Source: Symbiodinium natans
Lineage: Eukaryota; Sar; Dinophyceae; Suessiales; Symbiodiniaceae
DNA: 55,982 nucleotides
Assembly (NCBI GenBank): GCA_905221605.1
Contig: CAJNDS010001413.1
Span: 746,771 to 802,752 of the forward strand
Reading direction: 5' to 3'
The position numbers and the translations under genes are program-made. The notes under the pieces are model-generated. The model was not told where the DNA came from, ran no database searches, and saw nothing but the letters and a program-made list of their open reading frames with translations. Of this stretch, positions 21,952 to 32,071 are shown piece by piece (within the stretch, counting starts at the first letter, position 1; each line of letters starts with the position of its first letter).

Positions 21952-22938
21952 TCATTGTCATTATACTGGGTGCGTCAGAGTGCATTCTCCCCATAAAGGA
22001 GCGACCGCTGGGCGCGCTCGGCGGTGCACTGGGCCTCGCTGAACGGCCACTCTGAGGCCTACGATCGACCTTGGAGCCCTTACAGAAGGCAGCCGGTTAT
22101 ACTAGCAGTCCTTTACGGGGACTTATAGTAGGGGGTTACTATAATCCTTGCTAGGGACGGTTAGTATGAGGGTGATGACTGGCTGGGTAGTCGAAATACC
22201 AGGGGTCCCTTGTTGCGGGTGTGAACTTTTTTGTGCTGCATACCTTTCGGCAGGTTTTACGGATCTTGCTGGATGCCAAGGCACGGCTTGCTTCTGACCA
22301 CGAAATGTTATGGTCAGAAGCCCTGTGTGGTGAGTTTCTCGAGGGCGGCTAAGGCGCTTACAAAAGCGAACCTGCTTGGCTTTGGACTTGCAAGCAGGCT
22401 CTTGCCCCAAAGATGATGTGGTGAAGCGACAAGTTAGAAGGGTCGTGAGCTCCCCCTCACAACGCTGAGACTTGCACTTCATGTAGTGTACTAAACAGCA
22501 AGCACCTTGCCATTTGCGACGCTTCATTGTGCGCCATGGGCAGCTCTTCTGGACGACTCATCCTTTTTCTTACTAGTCGTGGTCTCAGAAAGCTCAGATA
22601 TGGCTGGAAGAGTCTCCGCCCCCTGTCTGGAGGGTTTTTGAAAGAAACCCTGGGTTCAAGTTGCTTCTGCGAGGTGTCGCTGGGGGCGTGCAGCTCACTG
22701 AGAGGAGCGGCGGTCTGTCGGAAGCGGCATGTTGCTTTCGGAACCCACCTCACGGATCCCTTCACGGACCGTTTCCGGAAGGACATGGGCCAGCCGAGTT
22801 TCAGGCAAGACGGCGAGGTGCTGAGATGTACACAGAGTATCTCACCTCTTAACTCTTCCTCAGTCTCTGCCGCTCGCATCCGCTCGCTCTGTAGGCGTTG
22901 CTTTTTGCTCACCTCACAGTTTTTGAAGCGACTGCAGC
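21952..22938. other. Unresolved interval with a hairpin
   Basis: A short hairpin lies at about 22128-22152 (TTATAGTA GGGGG TTACTATAA). Overlapping frames at 22123-22527 (-) and 22527-22943 (+, 138 codons) have no motif; part of the latter may be the first exon of the following PDI-like gene. Confidence 0.3.
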
Positions 22939-25047
22939 GGTAGCCCAGCCATCAAATCAACGTGTAAGAGCAAGGTCTTCGTGAACTTTCACACAGAGTG
23001 GTGCAACCACTGCAAGACATTGCAGCCGACGTGGGACAAGCTGGCAAATGCGAATTTCAAGTTCAAGGATGGGTGATCTGAAGCACGATGGGGCCTACGC
23101 GCACACACACACACATAGACACACCCTGATGTCTGGTACGGTAAGTGGCCATAGTGGCCGCCTGCAGGAGAAAGGCAAGAAGAAGTCGATCTTGATTGCG
23201 AGCGTGGATTGCTCAGGCAAGAGACGCAATGAATGTTGCGCTCCAGGGTCACTGCATGAATTTGTAGATGTGCACAAACAAAGAGCATGGAGTGCTTGTT
23301 GCACTTGCACCAAGGGCCAATCAGCGAAACGTCGAGCAGTGAAGTTGCTGTCTGCTTTCAATATCTTGCGGAGGCGAGGCATCCCGATTCTGTTTGGAGT
23401 TCGGGGTCGATAAGTTGCTTGGCTATACTGGTGTTGAGCACCGGTGTCGGCTTCGGGTGTGTGTGTGTGTGTGTGTGTGTCTGTCGCCCACCACCCTCAA
23501 GCACTGGCGATGGTGGACTAAGGTTCCCGACGTTGAAATATGGCAACGCGTACGATCTTGATCCTTCATTGCACTGGGCGGGCTGCTTTCCGATGTTTCC
23601 CAAAGCTGCCGCCCTTTACATCCGTTCTTGGACACAAGGATGACTACACTGGCAAGAAGGCAGGGGGCCCTCGTGCTTGAATGCGCTTGAGTCGTTTAGA
23701 CACCACAGACCGGAGCCTTGAAATACTGGGAACCCTCGCCCCCTCAGCGGCCTAAACCCCGGAGACCCTAAGCTGCCTGAAATCGTGATGGGAGGAACTC
23801 AAGGACTTGGAGAATTTCGTCACCACTCAACTCGTCCCGGCCGCGTCGCCTGCAAGGACTCAAAATGGGGGGAAGGTTTCTTTTTCATTCAAGGGTCACG
23901 ATGTGCATTGTTGCTATTGTCAGAACAGTCATTGTCATCATCGTCACGGTGGTGGTGGTGGTGGTGGTGGTGGTGGTGGTGGTGGTCGCCGTTATGACTT
24001 GTAGCTTCGCTATTGTTGTCTTCGTGCTTCTTGTTTTGTTGTTTTACAGCTTCATTGTTTTGACTGGAGGTTTATCATTTTCCAAGCCCGAGGTTTGCAC
24101 AGTGGACAATCAAAGACATTGCTCCGCTGACGAGAAGTCGCTCATTCAGGACTTCCAGAGGAATCTTGTCGTTACACAGCTACATGGGGGCCTTTCCCTT
24201 ACGTTGCGGAGCTGCAACGCATATCTTCAGGCAAAGCTGCCAGCGCGGCATTGCAGTTGAGCTTCTGCGTCGCATCACAAAGCCTCGCAAAGTGCAGCTG
24301 AGGAGAAGCATCCCTGACCTTGAGAAAATTGTCGAACAGCTCGCCGAAGAACGGAAGAGCGTGTCCCGACAGCGACTTAGACAAGCTGTGCGACTCAGAC
24401 TCCTCATCTGCCCATCAGGTCGAGACAGAGTATAGCAGCTCGCCGGCAAAGGGCAGGCATAGCCAACCTGGCTTGGGTACGACGGCAGCACGTATCGCTG
24501 CTGACATTGTTCAACAGCTGTTCGAAACCAAGGCTTGTTCAAAGCCAACTTGCTGGGGACGTTGACAAAGGCATTCGACCTGCAGCCTCCACAGCAAGAT
24601 TGCAACTGTAGCAGCCGCACATTTTGAGAATTTTCGAGATTGAAGCCAAAGTGCGAGCGTCACAGGCTGGCCAGCAGAAGGCTGGGTGGGCTCGTCTGCT
24701 TTGCTACTTCGCGACCCTTCGGTAGCTTACCCGCGCTAACAGAAGATGAGCAGCAAACCCATGGTCAGGACAAGGATGTGAGCGCGGCCAGCGGTGAAGA
24801 GAGGGACAAGATCGAAGCTGACTTCCGAAGGCAACAAAAAACACTTCAGCCACACCCGAAGGTAGCTACTAGTAACTAGTAGAGCGAGGTCTCTAGCTTT
24901 CCTTGTGCTGCAAACGTCAGGTTTGTGGACGGGCTGACAGAGCAGCACAAAGCTAAAGAAGATGAGAAGTTTGCATCGCTCGCAAAGCTCAAGGCAAAAG
25001 GCCAGCCGGCTTCTGTAGACAAGAAACTTATGGGCTCCACGATCTAG
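22939..25047 (+). CDS. Protein disulfide isomerase-like thioredoxin-domain protein
   Basis: The exon chain follows the PDI thioredoxin fold in order. From about 22939: KVFVNFHTEWCNHCKTLQPT, with active site CNHC, then WDKLA. At 23168-23216: KKKSILIASVDCS. About 23376-23405: LFGVRG. From 23526: FPTLKYGNAYDL. From 23637: DDYTGKK. At 23795-23842: ELKDLENFVTTQLVPA. From 24093: VCTVDNQRHCSADEKSLIQ. Near 24215: ELQRIS. Then 24720-24860, a charged helix (KDVSAASGEERDKIEADFRR). The last exon, 24921-25047, is Lys-rich (KAKEDEKFASLAKLKAKG) and ends at TAG. The fold oxidises or shuffles disulfides, normally in the ER. CNHC differs from the usual CGHC. The helical C-terminus after one thioredoxin domain is like other dinoflagellate PDI-like proteins. 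No signal peptide or KDEL is seen; the tail is MGSTI. The 23405/23526 junction is not phase-clean. Confidence 0.7.
23456..23483. repeat. (TG)n microsatellite in PDI-like gene intron
   Basis: About 13 GT units within an intron. Confidence 0.95.
23948..23987. repeat. (GTG)n microsatellite in PDI-like gene intron
   Basis: Thirteen GTG/GGT units; the source of Trp, Gly or Val runs in the overlapping frames. Confidence 0.95.
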
Positions 25048-26879
25048 AATCTAGAGTGGTTCCGTGTGTGCCGATGTTGCTGGTGTTCTTCCATTGGCCA
25101 AAATGTCACCTTCTCCTGGTCTCGTGACTTTCTTGGCAGGTCTTGGCTTGGCGAGGAATGTCCAGGCAAACAGGCGAGATCCTCAAATGTTTCTGTGCCT
25201 CCCACGGCTCGTTGAAAGGATCTCGCGGTGGGAATCGGTATTCGAGACGGAGCTGGTTGTGGGATGTTTTGGGTTCGAAGCTGGTGCACTGGAGTCTCTG
25301 GGCTCATGAGCTTGTGACCCAGGAAGCCGCGACCAGAACTCTGAGTTCACCGTCTGCAGCTGACGATCTCCTCGGGGGTTGTTCTACATGAGATGATTGA
25401 AAACATTGTTGTAAGAGCTGCCGAGTGGCTAGCCCGTTATGGGCACCGAAATGCTTTCATCCTCAGCGGAAGCCCCGACAAAAAGGCCACCCCTATTTTC
25501 GGAGGACCCCCGAACTTAGAGCAACCCCGCATGCGTTCCTTCGGAGTGCCGGCACGCGCTGTAAGTAGCCATGTCGACATCCAGCAGTCACCGGTGCACT
25601 CCATGCGGGAGAACAGGTGAAAACGATTCGCAGCCCCAAAGCAGCCTACACCCGTTTGGGGGTGCCAATATATCATCCATTGCATACAAGTGGTCACTGT
25701 ATAATATACTTGTATGTATATACAATATATAGATATACTATGTAAGAAACAATCTTATAATAATATGGACAGGGCAGTGCTTCTCTTGTTTGCCTTGCGT
25801 TGAGCCAGGCGCCACCGGCTCCTAAGTTGATCACCGAGCGTCAGATGGCGAAAAGGACACGTAGGGTTGCGTCAGTGTCCCCAAACTTCAAACCGCGAAG
25901 CTCTGAAACCTGGGCCCCTACCGATGAGCTTCTTGAGTGAAGTTCAGCCACACTTGTCGGTGCAGGACGCACCTTGCGCAGGCCGGGATGGGCAAAGAAG
26001 AGATTCTGGGTTGAGCAAAGCCTGCTCCGCTACAATGAGCCATGAGTGCTGACTTGGTATAAGATAGTGAGAGTACATTTGCATGTGCTGCCGGATTCAT
26101 CACCTCCAGAGATCTGTCCCATGTCGGTGTTATTCTACCTTGTATTGTGCACTTGCAAGATTTCCCTTTCAAGGACCGTCAGCCCGCACTAACACCTACA
26201 CCCCACACCCTTGTTTTCGGACAACTGCACGTCTGGGTGGCTGATCATCGGGACAGGAGCGGCCTTTGGATTTGGCCCGGCGTGTTCACGGTCCAGACAG
26301 CGAGGTCTCGATTCTCCCACGATCTTAGGGTCGCAGGATCTCTGAGGGCCTTAGGATCTCCGTGTTCCGGGTTCACAGTTCAGGGCCAGTTTCGGGGGAG
26401 CTGGTGCTGAGGAGATCTCTTCCAACTCCGATTGCTAGGTGGTTCACCTGCTGCTCGCGGCAATGCGCGATCAGGCGAAAGCTGGATTCTCTGCTCGCCA
26501 TGGTTGCCTGGTTCTAATGCATACCGTTGTTGCGTGAGCTCACATGCGTGCCTCTGGCTGTGTATACAGTCCACGGGAGATGCTTCCCCATCTATACCTG
26601 AAAATCTTAGCACAAACGTGTGAACACAGTTTCTGGCGCAGGGGTCTGATGATGCAATTCCAGCGGAAGAGGAGGAGTGTGCAAACCGACACATGCTTCT
26701 GTGCAGGCTCATTGGCCAGATGAAGACTCGAAAATGGAATCTGTGCTGACGATAGGAGTTCACAGCGGCTGACTTCGTCCTCACTCTCAGTCAAGGAGGC
26801 GCTGCATCTATCTGTGTCCAGCACTCCCTTACCCTAAAGTTTAATTCTCGAAGCCTCTCCAACCAGAATGGGGGGGGCC
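25048..26879. other. Interval with isolated exon candidates and a half element
   Basis: A half copy of family II is at 25474-25514 (AAAAAGGCCACCCCTATTTTC). Coding-looking frames: 25811-25922 (KLITERQMAKRTRRV..., basic) and 26641-26700 (GSDDAIPAEEEECANRHMLL), both flanked by CAG. AT-rich microsatellite-like DNA is at 25680-25770. No family is recognised and no exon chain could be built. Confidence 0.35.
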
Positions 26880-27575
26880 TAGATGAAGGGCTTGAAAATT
26901 GCTCTCAAAAGGGTGAAGGGGGGCATACATCGAGAGATCTCGAAGAGCCATTCGCAGCCTCCCCAGGCCTTGACAAGTTGGCGTCCTGGGAGCTGCAACG
27001 TCTCGGTGCCAAAGCCATGCATCGGGCCCGCCTGGACATGCTTTACACCTGCCTTGTCATGCGGTGTAGCTCTGAAGTCTAAAGGCTTAGCTTTTTCCTT
27101 TGTTGTTCTGTGCCTCTGCGAGGTGCAGTGTCGGGTGTTTTTCTGCAGTGACCGCACGCCGGCGGCGATTGCGACGCTGAAGTCGGCCCGCCCCTGCGGG
27201 AGGGCTTCTGTGAACGTTAAACCTTGCAAAGGATGCACAGTTTCATCAGAATCTCATAGCAAAGCAGCTGTTGCTCCAGGCAGAGAAAGTCTGCGCGGTG
27301 GTTTGCGACTCGATTTCTTAACATCTGGCGGCCTCTCCGAACAGCCCCGATCTCCTTCCGCGCCTCTCACATACATGAAGTGTGCTACATGGGCACTTCC
27401 CAGAAAAGGGTCCCCCTAGTATACCCCCAAAGTTTAAAAAAACCTTTGAAAGGAGCCCCCAAAAAGGGTACCCCTATTTTCGGAACCCCCCACATCGCGA
27501 GATATCGCGAGACCATGCTAAGGTCATGCGTGCCAGCGGAGCCGAAGTCTTGGAGGTCCACACCATGGAAGCTGA
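26880..27575 (+). CDS. Unidentified coding exons interrupted by a palindromic element
   Basis: The frame at 26882-27075 reads like protein: HTSRDLEEPFAASPGLDKLA, then LQRLGAKAMHRARLDMLYTC, ending near a GT donor-like site after ATGCG. Later frames on the same strand: 27257-27316 (KQLLLQAEKVCAVVCDSI) and 27508-27575 (DHAKVMRASGAEVLEVHTME). A family II element (27391-27492) lies between the last two, and a 130-bp telomere-type array starts directly after the last. The predicted protein is helical. No family is recognised. A longer frame (26883-27419, 178 codons) overlaps but has poor composition. Confidence 0.4.
27391..27492. mobile_element. Palindromic MITE-like element, family II (copy 2, inverted)
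   Basis: Read on the minus strand it gives GGGGGGTTCCGAAAATAGGG, GGTACCCTTTTTGGGGGCTC and, at the far end, GGGGGTATACTAGGGGGACC, matching the copy at 20623-20733 block by block. The centre differs (TTTGAAAGG/CCTTTGAAA). Confidence 0.75.
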
Positions 27576-27580
27576 GCTGG

Positions 27581-27712
27581 TAGGGTTTAGGGTTTAGGGT
27601 TTAGGGTTTAGGGTTTAGAGTTTAGGGTTTAGGGTTTAGGGTTTAGGGTTTAGGGTTTAGGGTTTAGGGTTTAGGGTTTAGGGTTTAGGGTTTAGGGTTT
27701 AGGGTTTAGGGT
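27581..27712. repeat. Interstitial TTTAGGG array
   Basis: About 19 TTTAGGG units with a single TTTAGAG variant; among the longest and cleanest arrays in the window. Confidence 0.97.
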
Positions 27713-28655
27713 GCGCGAGAGGTCATCCAAAGTGCCGGCGGATTTGGGCCTGCAGCAGAGCTTGACACTCCCTCAGATTGTTTGCTCCGCTGGTGCTGGT
27801 GCACAAGCCCCCAACTTATAGCCCCCCATGTCCCACGCAGGGGATGCGCAGAGGAGCACGGCTGAAGCTACATAGGGTTCCATTGACTGCAGTGATAAGT
27901 GAGGTGCAGCTTCAATTGTTGAGGATTGCAAGTCTTTCCCGTCTTTCCTTAAACCCGATTTGTGGCTCAGGCTGTGGCTGCCTGGGTTGCGGACGCTGCA
28001 GGCTGGAAGCAGGCCCTACGCACGTGGCACCTTGGCTGAACCACAGTTGACATCTGCGGCGGGGAGTGCAGCTCGCATGAATCCTAGGTGGCGGTTCAAC
28101 GGCAACGCAGGCGGGACAGCACCGGTGCTGCATGATGCTGACGGTAAGTCGGACGTTCTTGCAAGGTCCTGAATTGAAGCCAAGCAAGATGTTAGGGCGC
28201 ATAAGTAGGGCGCAGTGTACCAGAAGCCATCCGGGTGCTGCTGCACGTTTGTGGCTCCCAGAGCGTTTGGCCTACCAGACAGCTACTGGCATCCTCGGTT
28301 GCCAGCATGACGGGGCGGATTTGGATGATACCCACTCAGGTCTTGCAGGGACTCGGAGAGACACTGGGAGTCGGCTTCACGGGCCCTGACTCCTCCCAGA
28401 GCATCGCGCTGGTGAACTTGATTCTCAGCGGCGTGGTTGTGTTAATCCTGATCCTGGCGCTGCCTTGGCGGCGGTTACGGTGGCCGGTCCCGATGCCCTG
28501 GCAGCCTGGTTGCAAGAAGATCAAGAGGCAGCATGCTCCGAGTGCCTGATGCCCTGATGCTTTCCTTGCTTCCTTTCCGTCTCGCCAATATCTCGCTTGC
28601 AGGGATATTTTCCGCCGTGTCCGAGCCTTAGCTGTGTGCTTGACAAGAGGCGCGA
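27713..28655 (+). CDS. Candidate small membrane protein exon(s), unidentified
   Basis: The frame ending at TGA 28547-28549 contains one strong transmembrane segment, ALVNLILSGVVVLILILALP, followed by basic residues (WRRLRW, then KKIKRQH), the usual pattern for a cytoplasmic-side C-terminus. The frame can be followed upstream to about 28235. A frame at 28055-28143 (MNPRWRFNGNAGGTAPVLHD) ends at a canonical-looking donor (GTAAGT at 28143) and may be an earlier exon. No family is recognised. Confidence 0.35.
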
Positions 28656-30079
28656 GTGATGAACTTGGCCGAGTTCCGATGGAATCCTGGCTCCTTTCTG
28701 CAGGTTTCGTATGCCAATCTTCGGATGGTCAGCCCTGAACTCTATGAACTGGACAGCGCCCTGGAGTGCATTTGGCTGGCTTGTTTCTGCAGATCTGTTG
28801 CAAGAAGTTGGAATGTGGGGTCTCTCATGCAGGCGTTGTCCTGGAAGTCACCCAGCTGGAGCCATCAAGATTCGGGAACGTCAAGAGTGAAGATGCCACT
28901 TTGCCATTGCAAGAGCTCTTGGAATGGGTGGCGAAGCATCCGTTCACTGGATACAAAGGCGGCATCGCCCGCTTGGTAGGCAAGCTGCTATGGTTGGACG
29001 CAGAGAACCCAGATTTGGTTTCGGAGATTGCAGGCTTCAACGACATCGATCTCATCTATTTCCTACAGGAAGGAGACGACCACAAGAAAGCTGAGATGAA
29101 GACAGTTGTAGACAATGGCCTCACCATTGGAGGGATTCCAGTCGAGGCACAGGATGTCGAGTACAGCTATGATACAGTTGGAAATATTCTGGCCACGCGT
29201 GACCTGACGCAAAACCAGTGCATAGTTGTGTCCGACGATGCCGGTAAAGTCTTCTTGATCAACGCCAAGATCTGCCGCAACTCGGCTGCATGATTACAGG
29301 TTTCCCCCTTTTTAAACGGAGTTGTTCTGGGTTCGCTTTTCCAACTCATGCCAGGTGAGCACATGCTGCGGAGCATGACAGGGCCAGCTACGGCTTCAGA
29401 GGTGAGCACTCTTGATGATCGCGGCAATGTGATTGCGAACCCCAGGGTGGTTGGACGAGCACTCGTCCAATGGATGAAAGGGCGAACTCGCAACATCGAC
29501 TTCTCTGAGCACACGAAGAACTTCTATAGACAGCAGAAGCTTCCGAAGATGACGATGTTTCAGGTTCTTTCCAAAGCCAAAGGAAATGAGATGTACATGA
29601 AGGTCTACACCGAACTTGTTCGTCTCGGCTTTGTGGAGAAACAGCAGTACCCGCACGTGCTCTGGGGGGAGTGCTATGCTCATGTAAACTCCCTTATCGC
29701 AAGGCACGGGTATCGGCTTGAGCTTGAAAGTGAGCTCAACTCCGAGGCAGTCGAACGGTGGAAGGAGGCCAAATATGCAGAGCAGCTGTCGCGAACGCGC
29801 GTGAGCGCTTTCCGAGACTTTCGCTTCCACCAGATGGTTCTCGATGAGAGCTTCCTCGTGCCGTACAGCATTCCAGACACGGCCGTTACGCACAGCCTGA
29901 AGGCACACATTGCAGGAGCCGACAACACGGAGCATCCCTCCCATGCGCACCTGGCATACCTGCGCCAGCAGCGCAGCGCGGCCGCCATGCACGTCGAGGA
30001 TGGCTCCATCATCGGCCAGACAGGCTTTCAGCACACGCAGGTCTCCTGCTCATATTTGGAGATTTTTGTAAGAGACTAA
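28656..30079 (+). CDS. Unidentified conserved-looking protein, three exons
   Basis: Exons proposed: 28656-28703 (starting ATGATG), 28793-29243 and 29355-30079 (TAA stop). Both introns are GT-AG and phases agree (0, then 1). The middle exon reads EVTQLEPSRFGNV, WVAKHPFTGYKGGIARLVG, DLIYFLQEGDDHKKAEMKTV and VDNGLTIGGIPVEAQDVEY. The last exon reads VVGRALVQWMKGRTRNIDFS, MYMKVYTELVRLGFVEKQQY and LRQQRSAAAMHVEDGSI. Frames are long, with strong coding composition and no stops. The protein (about 407 residues) looks soluble and helical. I do not recognise the family. If the GT donor at 29244 is not used, the middle frame stops at 29293 and there would be two genes. No transfer signals are seen. Confidence 0.6.
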
Positions 30080-31633
30080 ACCTTGGAGATTTTTTTAAAG
30101 AGACTAAGCCTGAAGCCATAGTGAGACAGTGGAGCGCTGCTCTGGCCTTTCGAACCGGACGCATCGAGTCTTATAGCCTGAATGCCCACAACGCGCCTTG
30201 AGCTTTGTTTTCCATAAACAGACTATTCATGTATATGCATGTACATGTATATTTCTGTACAAAAGCCACGCGCGGAGGCTGTGGAAGTCCGAGAGGAAGG
30301 CTATGTAGGCTTTCATCATGGACATCGAACACTCCTGTGTGAGTTATGTTTTCGTATATTTACCATGGAACTAATTGAGATAACTATTTCATGGTATAAC
30401 TGACCTCCAATTGCTTTGCTCAAGTTGATGGTTAAACAATATAGAGATATACATTTGTTTTTTTTAAGATGTCTATTCAGCTCGGGAGGGGGCAGCTCAT
30501 ATAGCTAAGAGTCTAATTCGCTAACCTGAAATACTAGTAACTGAAGTAAAATATGTTCGTCCTCACCAAGTGACTTAAATGACTGGATTAACGAAATGAA
30601 AACTTCAAAAAAGGGGGTTTCTGCGATTTTCCTTCATGCGCATAACTATCTTGAACTCCTAATTGCAATGTTATTTAACTAGATGGCCATTTAAGCAATG
30701 CAATCTGTTTGAAGAAGAACCCGATAAATAAGGGACCAGCATGAACAACAAACTGAACACAGTCGGCATGAAAACCATTAGATTGTCATACGCCAACTCA
30801 TCTATGAAGAAATGTCCTGATGCGATACCACTCTACCCAAGATCAACGAATTCTCAGCAAGAAGCGATCCCCCGCAATATATTCAATATACATAAGAACA
30901 AGCGCATGAATCCAACTGCCCCCCTCCTTCGAAGCATCATGAGTATTTGGCCACAACAACTTCATCGAATATTCCACAACATACGGGTTTGGTGGACAAA
31001 GTGAGCCAGACAAAGCTTATACGCTTTTCGTTTCAGTGAAGCAAGTTGGCCGCACCACTAGGAGCATGGGGGCTGGGAGCGGTAAACCAGATAGAAGCTG
31101 CCGGAGAAGAGGTCATTCCCTCAGACAGTTTCTCAGGCATCTTCAATCCCAGATCTACTCCCGGAGTGAAGATTGATTGAGGATGCCATCGGAAAGTTTC
31201 CAGACAATCTTCAGTCCGAGACCTCGTCCACTCAATCCGCTCAATCGGCCCCCCGGATCGAAGATTGAAGCTTGAGGATGCCCTGGAACTCCCAGGGCAT
31301 CTTGAATCTTAAGTCTTCAATCTTCGATCCGGGGGCCGATGGAGCGGAATGAGTGCTCAATCGGCCCTAGTCCATAAGACAGGCTCGATAAGCCTACTTC
31401 TTCGCACCTTGGACATCCTACCCATGGAAGTACGGAAGTGTGGAGATATGAATAGGTCTTGGAAAGGTGCCATCTATATTTACATGCTTATTGTTGCTAG
31501 TGTTCATGTATGTCTGCTATCCTTAGAGAGTTGCAGAAGGGAAAGTTACTTTATGTTAGCTGACAGCACTCATCTTCGCCAGATATAAAATGCAACATGC
31601 CCGGGCAAAAAGTACTAAAATGCACCAAAGACC
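30080..31633. other. AT-rich island without recognised genes
   Basis: Composition shifts to clearly AT-rich DNA from about 30200 to 31020 and again at 31440-31590. A + frame at 30741-31004 (87 codons, MNNKLNTVGMKTIRLSYANS) is open, and the opposite strand over 31010-30680 has a frame broken only by TGA codons. Neither shows a family I know, and mitochondrial cob/cox signatures could not be confirmed. Two fold-back sequences lie at 31137-31355. Confidence 0.5.
31137..31355. repeat. Two tandem fold-back (long hairpin) sequences
   Basis: The main hairpin is 31228-31355. Its left arm (CACTCAATCCGCTCAATCGG ... GATGCCCTGG) pairs with its right arm (CCAGGGCATC ... GGAGCGGAATGAGTG) over about 60 bp with few mismatches and a loop of about 6 nt. 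A shorter hairpin, 31137-31186, has GGCATCTTCAAT pairing with ATTGAGGATGCC, and shares the word GAAGATTGA...GGATGCC with the main one. The pattern suits a fold-back transposon or a hairpin RNA precursor. Confidence 0.8.
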
Positions 31634-31861
31634 AACCCTAAACCTGAAACCCTAAACCTTAGACTGTAAACCTTAAACCCTAAACCGCTAAACCAGGTGG
31701 GCTTCACCTTTGAGATGGGTGGCAGCGAGGCCCCCGGGAGCCGCACGCGGACGCTTCGCCGAGCAGCATTCGAGAGCTCCAAGCAGCGCGCCCGGCGCGT
31801 CGTCGCCCGCCCCTGCGACCACAAGAGGAAGTTTAGGGGTTAGGGGTTTAGGGTTTAGGGT
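31634..31861. repeat. Inverted pair of degenerate telomere-type tracts
   Basis: CCCTAAA-type at 31634-31694 and TTTAGGG-type at 31830-31861, facing each other across about 135 bp of GC-rich DNA. Confidence 0.75.
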
Positions 31862-32071
31862 GTTGAGGGAAGTTAGGAGGACTTGGGAGTTAGTTAGGGC
31901 ATTTTAGGGCCTTTCGGGCTTGCAAGGTTTGATGGTCCGATCTGGTTTATGTTCACAGAGGATGTTGGGGCTTTGTGATGTTTTTATTGCCCAGCATGCG
32001 CTGCACTTGCTGCTTGCTCAGATTGTCGTAGCCTGCGAAGTTCAGGCGTCTTGACAAGTGGCGGAGCATTC

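Noticed and set aside
26883-27419. 178-codon ORF on +
   Set aside because: A different frame over 26882-27075 has far better protein composition and ends at a donor-like site, and the ORF runs into a palindromic element.
30680-31010. Mitochondrial cob/cox fragment in the AT-rich island
   Set aside because: A few words (GFHADCVQFVVHAG) suggested it, but no stretch could be matched to a specific part of cob, cox1 or cox3.
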